6,843 nucleotides of DNA from Myxococcales bacterium (GCA_021784495.1 JAJXSQ010000123.1:1-6843), one strand, 5' to 3'. Positions 1-6,811 are shown, numbered from the stretch's first letter. The notes: generated by a model from the letters alone, not told the origin. Numbers and translations: made by a program.

Positions 1-852
1 CGGCCCGACGGCCGCTCCGCCTTCCGCCGGGTCCTCGACGCGATCGCCGGGGTCGACCGCTCCCGCGAGGCGCCGCTCCTGGTCCGCCCCTTCGGGCTGG
101 CGGTGGCCGCCGGCGCGCTCTACGTCGCCGATCCCGACGGACCGTCGGTGATCCGGTTCGACCTCGCGTCCGGGGAGGCCACCCCGATCCGCTGCGAGAC
201 GCCCTGGGGAGCCCCCATGGCGATCGCCGCCGCGCCCTGGGGCGACCTCCTCGTCGCCGACGCCGGGGCGGCGGCGATCGTCGCCGTCTCGCCGGGGGGG
301 AGCTGCTCCTCCCTCGGCCGCGGCGCGCTGGTGCGCCCCACCGGGGTGGCGGTTGCCGGCGGCGAGATCTTCGTCGCCGATCCCCCCGCCCAGCAGGTGG
401 TCGTCCTCGATCGCGCGGGGGGAGAGCTCCGGCGGTGGGGGGGACGCGGCGCCGGCGACGACGGCTTCAACTTCCCGGTGGCGCTGGCCGCGGCGCCCGA
501 CGGGACAATCGTCGTCGTCGACTCCCTCAACTTCCAGGTGAAGCGGTTCCGCGCCGACGGCGCCTTCCTGGTGGGCTTCGGCGGCCCGGGCGACTACGGC
601 GACCGCTTCGCGCGCCCCAAGGCCGTCGCCGTCGACGGCGAGGGGCGCCTCTTCGTGAGCGACACCCAGCGCGGCACGGTGCTCGCCTTCGCCCCCGACG
701 GCACCTTCCTGTACGGCGTCGGCGAGATCGGCGACCTCCCGGGCCAGCTCTCGCTCCCCGCCGGCGTCGCGATCGGCGAGGGGCGCCTCTTCGTCGCCGA
801 CGGCCAGCACCGCCGGATCGAGTCCTACCGCTTCCTCGGAGACGGGCCATGA
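1..852 (+). CDS. NHL-repeat six-bladed beta-propeller protein (5' truncated by window edge)
   Basis: The reading frame is open from base 1, so the true start lies upstream. A GTG at 103 falls inside the first propeller blade and is not a believable start. The 283 visible residues contain six NHL-type blades, beginning near residues 29 (RPFGLAV), 71 (APMAIAA), 112 (RPTGVAV), 158 (FPVALAA), 205 (RPKAVAV) and 252 (LPAGVAI). Each is followed by a strand like LYVAD, IFVAD, LFVSD or LFVADG and then a hydrophobic strand. This is a complete six-bladed propeller; the missing N-terminus would carry any export or lipoprotein signal. NHL propellers are usually binding or scaffold domains without catalysis. 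The stop TGA (850-852) overlaps the ATG of the multiheme cytochrome, indicating translational coupling. From family knowledge, NHL proteins of this type often neighbour multiheme cytochromes in metal-reducing bacteria. I infer an envelope or extracellular partner of that cytochrome; its exact role is unknown. Confidence 0.9.
   Translation, partial: RPDGRSAFRRVLDAIAGVDRSREAPLLVRPFGLAVAAGALYVADPDGPSVIRFDLASGEATPIRCETPWGAPMAIAAAPWGDLLVADAGAAAIVAVSPGGSCSSLGRGALVRPTGVAVAGGEIFVADPPAQQVVVLDRAGGELRRWGGRGAGDDGFNFPVALAAAPDGTIVVVDSLNFQVKRFRADGAFLVGFGGPGDYGDRFARPKAVAVDGEGRLFVSDTQRGTVLAFAPDGTFLYGVGEIGDLPGQLSLPAGVAIGEGRLFVADGQHRRIESYRFLGDGP
838..842 (+). promoter_or_regulatory. Ribosome binding site of the multiheme cytochrome gene
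   Basis: GGAGA lies 6 nt before the ATG at 849, inside the last codons of the upstream gene. It supports ATG 849 as the start, and no ATG/GTG/TTG with its own good ribosome site is visible just upstream in frame. The ATGA overlap suggests that terminating ribosomes also feed this start. Confidence 0.6.
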
Positions 853-2690
853 CGTTGTCGACGCTCCTCACCCTCCTCGCCGCCGCGACCCCGTCGCCGT
901 CGGCGCCCCTCGCCGCCGGCGCCCGCCCCCTTCCCCCGGCCGCCGCCCCCGCCACCGCGGCGGCGTCGAACCGCCTCGCGACCCCGCCCACCGGGATCGT
1001 CGGCAGCCTGCACGACCTCTCGGTCACCGGGCCGGGGCCGTTCAAGTCGGACGTGGAGCGGAACCCCTGCGTCTTCTGTCACGTGCCCCACTCCCCCGGC
1101 CAGTCGTCGCGCCCCGACTCCTCGACCCCCATCGTCCCCTACGCCAGCTCGACCGCGCCGGGGCTCGTGGCCCAGCCCCACCCGACCGGCTCCTCCCGCG
1201 TCTGCCTCTCCTGCCACGACGGGACGATCGCCCTCGGCCGGACGACGGCCGGGACCATCCCGATGCGCGACACCGGCTTCGCCGGGCGGCTGCCCCCCGG
1301 CCACCCGGCCAACCTCGGGACCGACCTGCGCGGCACCCACCCCATCTCCGTCGCGCCGCCGCCCACGACCCTCACCCACCTCCCGCCGAAGGGCGATCCG
1401 GTCCAGCTCGACGCCACCGGCCAGGTCCAGTGCACCGCCTGCCACGATCCGCACCGCCAGCAGCTCCCGACCGGCGAGGGGAACTTCCTCCAGAAGACGA
1501 TGCTCCAGGCGGCGCTCTGCATCACCTGCCACGACCCGGCGCGCCTCGAGCTCCCCGGCGCGAGCCACACCACCTCGCTGACCGCCGTCCCCGATCCGGC
1601 CACCGGGGCCTCGACGACGATGCCGGCGCTCCGCTGCGCCGGGTGCCACGACTCCCACGGCGCCGACCCGCGCGGGCGGCTCGTGCGCAGGCTCCCCGGG
1701 GGAGACGACGCCCTCTGCCTCTCCTGCCACGACGGCCGCTCGGCGCCGCTCGACGTCCTCTCGGTGGTCCGGCGCCCGTACGCCCACGCCGCCCCGACGG
1801 TCGGCACGACGGTCCACGACGCCGCCGAGGGACCCCAGGGGACGCCGCGGCTCCCCGAGACCGCGCCGGCCGCCCCCCGCCACGTCACCTGCGTCGACTG
1901 CCACGAGCCGCACCAGACCACCACCACCCGCGTCGCTCAGCCCCCCGGGGCGCAGAGCGTCCTCGCCGGAGAGTGGGGGATCGATCGCAACGGCGCGCGG
2001 GTCCAGCCGGCCCAGAACGAGTACGAGGTCTGCTTCAAGTGCCACGGCGACAGCGCCAACCAGCCCCAGCAGCGCGGCCTCCCGCTGCCCGGCGAGCCCC
2101 GGCGCCCGACCAACGAGGTGAACCTCCGCCGCATCTTCGACCCGAACGGCGCCTCGGCCCACCCGGTGATCGGCCCCGGCCGCGGGCAGGACGTCCCGAG
2201 CCTCATCGCGCCGCTGGGGCTCTCCTCGGTGGTCTACTGCAGCGACTGCCACTCGGCGAACGACGGCCGGCGGGTCGGCGGCAACGCGCCCAACGGGCCG
2301 CACGGGTCGATCTACCCCCACATCCTGGAGCGGGCCTACTCGACGCTCGACGGCACCCCCGAGAGCCCGGCGGCCTACGCCCTGTGCTACAAGTGCCACT
2401 CGCGAACCGTGCTGCTCTCGTCCCAGTCCTCCTTCAAGCTGCACGCCCTCCACCTGGGAGCGGTCGCCGGCGCGACGCAGCCCACGACCTGCTCGGTCTG
2501 CCACGACGCCCACGGCATCTCCGCCCTCAGCGGCAACCCCGTCAACAACGCCCACCTCGTCGAGTTCGACCTCAACGTCGTGCAGCCACCCCCCCACGGC
2601 GCGGCGCCGGCCTACACCACCCGCGGCTTCCGGACGGGGAGCTGCGCCCTCACCTGCCACGGCAAGGTCCACAACCCGGCGACCTACTGA
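849..2690 (+). CDS. Dodecaheme-type c cytochrome, doubled-CXXCH family
   Basis: This 613-residue exported cytochrome probably moves electrons in the periplasm, outer membrane or outside the cell. Eleven CXXCH motifs start at Cys 74, 119, 195, 224, 263, 290, 348, 395, 464, 513 and 548. A twelfth, atypical CX3CH motif (CALTCH) starts at Cys 599, nine residues before the last conserved His-Asn. The motifs form six pairs with in-pair spacings of 45, 29, 27, 47, 49 and 51 residues. The first motif of each pair has the CXXCHxxH form typical of doubled-CXXCH proteins, except in pair 5 (CSDCHSA). About 22 further histidines are enough for bis-His ligation of all hemes. The N-terminus (MTLSTLLTLLAAA, then a Pro/Ala-rich stretch to about residue 40) looks like a signal peptide but has no Lys or Arg in its n-region, so export is inferred. 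The gene is coupled to the NHL propeller gene by ATGA. Family assignment is secure; substrate and location are not. Confidence 0.94.
   Translation: MTLSTLLTLLAAATPSPSAPLAAGARPLPPAAAPATAAASNRLATPPTGIVGSLHDLSVTGPGPFKSDVERNPCVFCHVPHSPGQSSRPDSSTPIVPYASSTAPGLVAQPHPTGSSRVCLSCHDGTIALGRTTAGTIPMRDTGFAGRLPPGHPANLGTDLRGTHPISVAPPPTTLTHLPPKGDPVQLDATGQVQCTACHDPHRQQLPTGEGNFLQKTMLQAALCITCHDPARLELPGASHTTSLTAVPDPATGASTTMPALRCAGCHDSHGADPRGRLVRRLPGGDDALCLSCHDGRSAPLDVLSVVRRPYAHAAPTVGTTVHDAAEGPQGTPRLPETAPAAPRHVTCVDCHEPHQTTTTRVAQPPGAQSVLAGEWGIDRNGARVQPAQNEYEVCFKCHGDSANQPQQRGLPLPGEPRRPTNEVNLRRIFDPNGASAHPVIGPGRGQDVPSLIAPLGLSSVVYCSDCHSANDGRRVGGNAPNGPHGSIYPHILERAYSTLDGTPESPAAYALCYKCHSRTVLLSSQSSFKLHALHLGAVAGATQPTTCSVCHDAHGISALSGNPVNNAHLVEFDLNVVQPPPHGAAPAYTTRGFRTGSCALTCHGKVHNPATY
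1201..1222 (+). repeat. Direct repeat, copy 1, coding for a CLSCHDG heme site
   Basis: A 22-nt stretch encoding the second heme motif (C119 to the following Asp-Gly) recurs exactly at 1714-1735. The offset is 513 nt, exactly 171 codons, so both copies are read in the same frame. It is either a remnant of module duplication or convergence under strong codon bias. Confidence 0.6.
1714..1735 (+). repeat. Direct repeat, copy 2, coding for a CLSCHDG heme site
   Basis: Exact second copy of 1201-1222, encoding the sixth heme motif (C290). Both copies are the second member of a heme pair (pairs 1 and 3), which fits duplication of a two-heme module. Confidence 0.6.
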
Positions 2691-2714
2691 GCCCGGCCGG
2701 CACCGCCGGCGGGC
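2691..2714 (+). terminator. GC hairpin directly after the cytochrome stop codon
   Basis: An inverted repeat begins at the base after TGA. An inner 6-bp stem pairs 2696-2701 with 2705-2710 (GCCGGC on both arms) around a 3-nt loop. A further 4 bp pair 2691-2694 with 2711-2714, with one bulged G at 2695. No T-run follows, so this is not a classical intrinsic terminator. It could be a weak terminator, an attenuator before the next gene, or a 3' stabiliser of the cytochrome mRNA. The rest of the 81-bp gap (2715-2761) shows no convincing promoter. Confidence 0.4.
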
Positions 2715-2761
2715 CGTCCCAACCCCGAGCCGGCCGGTCGCGGCCCCCGGGAGCCGCCACC

Positions 2762-2766
2762 GGAGG
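2762..2766 (+). promoter_or_regulatory. Ribosome binding site that fixes the GT-C/TPR gene start
   Basis: GGAGG lies 5 nt before ATG 2772. An in-frame GTG at 2766 overlaps this site and would leave itself no ribosome site, so ATG 2772 is preferred. Confidence 0.75.
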
Positions 2767-2771
2767 TGTCC

Positions 2772-5237
2772 ATGAAGCCCCTCGACCGCCGCTGGGTCAC
2801 CCTCGCGACCGCCCTGGTGGCGGTCGCGGCGTTCGTCGCCTACCTCACCCGGGTCCGCGATCCGGACATGTTCCACCACATGGCCTACGGGCGGGACGTG
2901 CTGCTCCACGGCCTCCACGGGGACGACCCGTTCCTCTTCCCGATGCGGGGCGTGGTCACCGGACCGGCCTCCTACTGGCTGGGGAGCGTCCTCATCTACC
3001 TCTGGGCGAGCGCCTTCGGCGACGGCTCGATGGCCTTCTTCAGCGCCCTGGTCGGCGCCGCCACCGTCCTCGTCCTCCTCGCCGACTCGAGGCCGCGCGA
3101 GGAGGGCTGGACCCCGCGGTCGCTCGCGGTGGCGGTCGCGGTCCTCGTCCCCACGGTCGCCTTCGGCCGCTACCGCTCCTTCGCCCGGCCGGAGATCCTG
3201 GCGACGCTCTTCCTCGCGCTGACCATGTGGGCGGTGCGCCGCTTCGAGGACGGCCGGCCCCGCCTGCTCTACGCGCTGGCCCCCTTCTCCATCGTCTGGG
3301 CCAACGTCCACCCCTCGGTCCCGATCGGCGTCGTCCCCCTCGGCGCCTTCGTCGTCTCCGGCCTCCTCCTGGCCGCCCTCGCCCGGACCACCCGGCTCCG
3401 GCCGCCGGGCGTCCCCTCGCTGCGGGCGGTCGGGGTGGCCGCGCTCGTGGGAGCCCTCGCCCTCGCCGGCTCGCTCGTCTCTCCCTCGCCCTTCAACCCG
3501 CTCTTCACGGCGCTCCGCTTCGCCGCCACGACGCTCGGCCTCGACGGCCTGGGGCCGGCGGCGAACCCCGCCACCGAGCGGATGCTCCCCTTCCTGAAGA
3601 CCCTCGTCCTCGAGATGCAGCCGCTCGACGCCCGCGCCCTCACCGACGTCCTCGGGGTGCTGGTCGCCCTCACCGCGCTCGGCTTCCTGGTCGCCTGGCG
3701 GCGGCTCCGCCTGCGCGAGCTGCTCACCGTCGGCGCCTTCGCCTTCCTCGCCTTCCGCGCCGGGCGCTTCGCGGTGATGGCCGCCGTCGTCGCCGCGCCG
3801 GTGACCGCTCGCAACCTCGCCGGGGCGATCGAGGCGGTCCCCGCCGCCTTCCTCCGCGCCCGGGGACGCGCCCTCCTGGTCGCGGCGCTCGGCGTCGCCT
3901 CGGTGGCGGCCACGCTCCTCGTCCCGGTGCCCTCGGTGGTCGTGGCCGGCACCTCCTTCATGTCGGGGCTCTTCCCGGTGCGCGCCGTCGACTACCTGCT
4001 CGCCCACGGCATCTCGGGGCCGATCTTCGACACCTTCCACTTCGGCGGCTACCTCGAGTGGCGGACGGGCGGCCCGGTCTACCAGGACGGCCGCGGCATC
4101 ATCCCCGCCGGCGAGGAGGAGGAGTCGATCGCCGGCCCCCAGAGCTACCCGCTCTTCGCCCGGCTCGACGCACGGTACGGGTTCGAGGCGCTGGTGGTGA
4201 ACTACCCGGCGCCCGATCCGGCCTCCGCCGCCGCCCTGGCCGCCTCGGCGCCCCTGGCCGACTGGGCCGCCGACCGGCGCACCTGGGCGCTCGTCGCCTT
4301 CGACGACGGGGGGCTCCTGTACCTGCGGCGGAACGGCCGCTACGCGGCCCTGGCCGCGCGCGACGAGTTCCGCTTCGCCCGCCCGGCCAACTCCATCACC
4401 AACGCCGCCCCCGGGACCCTTCCGTTCATCCTCGCCGACCTGCGGCGCTCGGTCTCCGAGACCCCGGACTGCATCCGCTGCCGGACCCTGCTCGGCGCCC
4501 ACGCCGCCTCCATCGGCGCCTGGGACGAGGCGCTGGCCGCGGTGGGGCCGATCCTCTCGCGCCACGAGTTCGAGGTGAACGGTGCGGTGTCGGTCGCCGC
4601 CGCGGCGGAGGAGGGGCTCGGGCAGAACGGCGAGGCGGCCGCGCTCTACCGGCGGATGCTCCGCGCCGGGTACGATCCCGCCGGCGACCGGCGCCACCTA
4701 GCCGCCCTCGACTTCAAGGCGGGCGCGCTCGATCGCGCCTGGGCGGAGCTCGCCCCGAACCTCGCCTCCGGCGGGGACATGGCCGACGTCGCGCTCGCCG
4801 TCGACCTCGCCCGGTCCCGCCGCGCGCCGGCGGACGAGCAGCGCTGGACGGAGCGCCTGCGCGTCCTCCAGCAGGAGCGGCTCGCGCTCACCTACCGCGA
4901 CAAGGGGATCGCCGCCTCCAACGCCGGCGACCTCCCGACCGCGATCACCTGGTACCAGGCCTCCCTCGGGGCCCGCGAGAGCGCCGAGGTCCGGGCGATC
5001 CTCGGGGAGGCCTACCGCTCCCTGGGGCGGTACGCGGACGCGCTCCGCGAGGAGGAGACGGCGGCGCGGCAGGACCCCCACCTCGGGCCGGCGGTCTTCG
5101 GGATGGCCGAGGCGCAGGAGGGGCTCGGCGATCCGGCGGCGGCCCGGCGGAGCTACCTCCGCCTCCTCGAGATCGAGCCGAGCGGCCTGCGGGCGGCGAA
5201 GGCGCGCCAGGCGCTCGCCCGCCTCGCCGGGCGCTGA
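2772..5237 (+). CDS. GT-C glycosyltransferase-like membrane protein with C-terminal TPR domain
   Basis: This 821-residue protein has about 11-12 hydrophobic segments between residues 9 and 391. A short N-terminal cytoplasmic stretch (MKPLDRRW) precedes TM1 (9-26). The first outside loop opens with DPDMFHHM (30-37), like the DPDLWWH-type loop of bacterial GT-C-fold membrane proteins. Other family-like signatures are RYRSFARPE (133-141), WANVHPS (176-182), the Arg-containing RAGRFAVM (329-336) and, after the last TM, GPIFDTFHFGGYLEW with VYQDGR (416-441). Residues about 573-821 are helical TPR repeats, clearest from 710 onward. GT-C enzymes transfer sugars from lipid-linked donors at the outer face of the membrane; whether this one is an active enzyme is unproven. 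A CIRC pair (C567, C570) lacks the His needed for heme c. It lies 81 bp downstream of the cytochrome, possibly in the same transcript. Alternative: a non-catalytic assembly or scaffold membrane protein. Confidence 0.85.
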   Translation: MKPLDRRWVTLATALVAVAAFVAYLTRVRDPDMFHHMAYGRDVLLHGLHGDDPFLFPMRGVVTGPASYWLGSVLIYLWASAFGDGSMAFFSALVGAATVLVLLADSRPREEGWTPRSLAVAVAVLVPTVAFGRYRSFARPEILATLFLALTMWAVRRFEDGRPRLLYALAPFSIVWANVHPSVPIGVVPLGAFVVSGLLLAALARTTRLRPPGVPSLRAVGVAALVGALALAGSLVSPSPFNPLFTALRFAATTLGLDGLGPAANPATERMLPFLKTLVLEMQPLDARALTDVLGVLVALTALGFLVAWRRLRLRELLTVGAFAFLAFRAGRFAVMAAVVAAPVTARNLAGAIEAVPAAFLRARGRALLVAALGVASVAATLLVPVPSVVVAGTSFMSGLFPVRAVDYLLAHGISGPIFDTFHFGGYLEWRTGGPVYQDGRGIIPAGEEEESIAGPQSYPLFARLDARYGFEALVVNYPAPDPASAAALAASAPLADWAADRRTWALVAFDDGGLLYLRRNGRYAALAARDEFRFARPANSITNAAPGTLPFILADLRRSVSETPDCIRCRTLLGAHAASIGAWDEALAAVGPILSRHEFEVNGAVSVAAAAEEGLGQNGEAAALYRRMLRAGYDPAGDRRHLAALDFKAGALDRAWAELAPNLASGGDMADVALAVDLARSRRAPADEQRWTERLRVLQQERLALTYRDKGIAASNAGDLPTAITWYQASLGARESAEVRAILGEAYRSLGRYADALREEETAARQDPHLGPAVFGMAEAQEGLGDPAAARRSYLRLLEIEPSGLRAAKARQALARLAGR

Positions 5238-5256
5238 GCCGACGGGGGCCGCGCGG

Positions 5257-5281
5257 CCGGGGGGGGCCCGCCGGCCCCCGG
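5257..5281. terminator. GC hairpin between convergent genes, possible bidirectional terminator
   Basis: The 50-bp gap between the stop codons at 5237 (+) and 5288 (-) contains a perfect 7-bp all-GC stem, 5262-5268 with 5273-5279, around a 4-nt loop. An alternative register pairs 5257-5263 with 5275-5281. No T-run follows on either strand. Its position between two converging genes is the main support for a terminator role on both sides. Confidence 0.5.
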
Positions 5282-5287
5282 CGGATC

Positions 5288-6802
5288 CTACCCGGCCTTG
5301 AGCTGCCGGCCGGCCGCCGCGCTGCCGACGGCGCCGACCGGCCCGATCTCGGCGAGCATCCGCCGGACCGACTCCGGCATCTCGCCGCCGCTGGCCATCG
5401 AGTGCATCTCGTGGCCGAGGTAGCTGTTCTCGATGAGGAGCTTCAGCACGCTCACCATGAAGGACCGCTTCTCCGGGGAGAGCCGGGAGAGGTTCTTGAA
5501 CTTGTCGTGGAAGAAGTGGCCGGTCGCCCGGTGGAGCTCGCGCTGCAGCTCCTCCATGGTCATGTTGTCGGGCTTCATGACCGGCTCGACCAGGTTGTAG
5601 CGGCGGTAGTCGCGGGTCACCACGTGCGACTCGAGCTGCGGGGTGAGGTCGGCGTAGGGCCAGGGGGTGAGCGCCAGGAAGAAGGCCATGTCCGGCGCGT
5701 ACCACTTGGCGAGCTCGACCGTCTTGCGGATCGAGGCGGCCGTCTCCTCCGGGGTGCCGAGCACGAAGGAGGTCTCGCTCACCATCCCGTGGGCGTTGAT
5801 CAGGTCGATGGCGCGCTTCGACTCGGCGACCTTGATGTCCTTCTGGTAGAGGTCGAGGGTCGACTGCTGGACCGACTCCACCCCGACGTAGATGTGGCTC
5901 ACCCCGGCCGCCGCGTACCGCGGGAGGAGGTCCTCGTCGCGGATCACGTCGTCGACCCGGGTCTCCATCAGGATCTCCACCCCGGTTTGCCGCTCGATGA
6001 GCAGGTCGAGGATCCGCGCCCAGCGCTCGCGGCTCGAGGTCGGCGTCTCGTCGGAGAGCATCGCCACCCGGACGCCGTGGGCGTCGCGGAGGTGCTCGAG
6101 CTCCCGCACGAAGGCGAGCGGATCCCGCCCTCGCCAGGTGCGCGCCCAGAACTTCTGCTGCGAGCAGAAGGCGCACCGCTGGGAGCAGCCGCGCGCCGAG
6201 CTGGCGATGGCCAGCCGCCCGTGGGGCCGGGGCCGGTAGTGGTAGTGCTGCCAGTCGATCAGGTCCCACGCCGGCTCGAGCGCGTCGAGATCGGGGGCGA
6301 AGGCGCGGGGGCCGTTGGTGGACGGGCGACCGTCCCGCCGCCAGGCGAGGCCGTCGATCCGGTCGAAGCCCTCGCCGGCGACCACCGCCGCGACGAGCTC
6401 CTGCATGGTCTGCTCGCCCTCGCCGCGGACCACGAAGTCGACCGCCGGATCGTCGCGGAGGATCTCCTCCCAGCAGTAAGTGGCGTGGACGTTGCCGACC
6501 ACCGTCCGGACCCCGGGGTTCCAGGCCTTGGCCGTCGCGCAGATGACCCGCGCGTCCGGCTCGGTGGCGGTGATCGCCGTCGTCCCGACGATGTCCGGCC
6601 GGAAGGACTCGATCTTCCGGGCGATGTCCTCGTGGGTCGCGAAGAGGCTCATCGCGTCGTAGATCTCGACCTCCGCGCCGGCGCGCCGCGCCGCGCCCGC
6701 CAGGTAGACGAAGGCGAGCGGCAACCAGACGCCCGCCGCCTCGACCACGCCCGAGTGGTAGGGCGAGGTGATGAGCAGGACACGCGGGCGACGGTCGGCC
6801 AT
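5288..6802 (-). CDS. BchE-like cobalamin-binding radical SAM protein
   Basis: A 504-residue cytosolic protein with two domains. The N-terminal cobalamin-binding-type fold (about 8-145) has IYDAM (47-51), GNVHAT (103-108) and RGEGE (126-130). The radical SAM core (about 198-400) has the 4Fe-4S motif CxxxCxxC at C206, C210 and C213, within ARGCSQRCAFCSQQKFW. GVES (307-310) and FVLGTPEET (346-354) follow. TPWPYADL (379-386) and PVMKPDNM (407-414) near the C-terminus match the BchE family specifically. BchE is the oxygen-independent Mg-protoporphyrin IX monomethyl ester cyclase of bacteriochlorophyll synthesis. Many BchE relatives occur in non-phototrophs with unknown substrates, so the gene symbol is withheld. 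The classical DxHxxG cobalamin motif is not visible, so base-off His ligation is doubtful. The start is ATG 6802, with GGAGG 9 nt upstream. It is convergent with the GT-C/TPR gene and so is transcribed separately. Family assignment is strong; the reaction is unknown. Confidence 0.93.
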   Translation of the reverse strand: MADRRPRVLLITSPYHSGVVEAAGVWLPLAFVYLAGAARRAGAEVEIYDAMSLFATHEDIARKIESFRPDIVGTTAITATEPDARVICATAKAWNPGVRTVVGNVHATYCWEEILRDDPAVDFVVRGEGEQTMQELVAAVVAGEGFDRIDGLAWRRDGRPSTNGPRAFAPDLDALEPAWDLIDWQHYHYRPRPHGRLAIASSARGCSQRCAFCSQQKFWARTWRGRDPLAFVRELEHLRDAHGVRVAMLSDETPTSSRERWARILDLLIERQTGVEILMETRVDDVIRDEDLLPRYAAAGVSHIYVGVESVQQSTLDLYQKDIKVAESKRAIDLINAHGMVSETSFVLGTPEETAASIRKTVELAKWYAPDMAFFLALTPWPYADLTPQLESHVVTRDYRRYNLVEPVMKPDNMTMEELQRELHRATGHFFHDKFKNLSRLSPEKRSFMVSVLKLLIENSYLGHEMHSMASGGEMPESVRRMLAEIGPVGAVGSAAAGRQLKAG

Positions 6803-6811
6803 GTCGGAGAT

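Noticed and set aside
294..443. Two runs of seven Gs (294-300 and 437-443) in the propeller gene as possible phase-variation sites.
   Set aside because: The frame is intact through both, the blade pattern continues, and runs of this length are common by chance at this GC content.
435..848. An in-frame N-terminal extension of the cytochrome from ATG 435.
   Set aside because: The extension is Arg-rich nonsense overlapping the propeller gene. ATG 849 has a ribosome site and the typical ATGA coupling.
1139..1927. A minus-strand frame with a recurring Trp-Gln pattern (SWQ), looking like a repeat protein.
   Set aside because: The Trp-Gln codons are the reverse complement of the Cys-His codons of the heme motifs, so the periodicity is a shadow of the cytochrome.
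2691..2771. A promoter for the GT-C/TPR gene in the 81-bp gap.
   Set aside because: No -10 or -35 like sequence can be seen; the gap is almost pure G+C, and the only structures are the hairpin and the ribosome site.
825..4697. A 1290-codon open frame on the minus strand spanning opposite the cytochrome and most of the GT-C/TPR gene.
   Set aside because: Its product is low-complexity Gly/Arg/Glu/Asp/Val sequence with no domains. Stop-free antisense frames are expected in such GC-rich DNA, and the plus strand has clear heme motifs and TPRs in the same place.
4698..6269. A 523-codon minus-strand open frame overlapping the BchE-like gene in another frame.
   Set aside because: It is dominated by Arg, Ala, Gly and Pro and has no motifs. 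The overlapping frame carries the radical SAM and BchE signatures.
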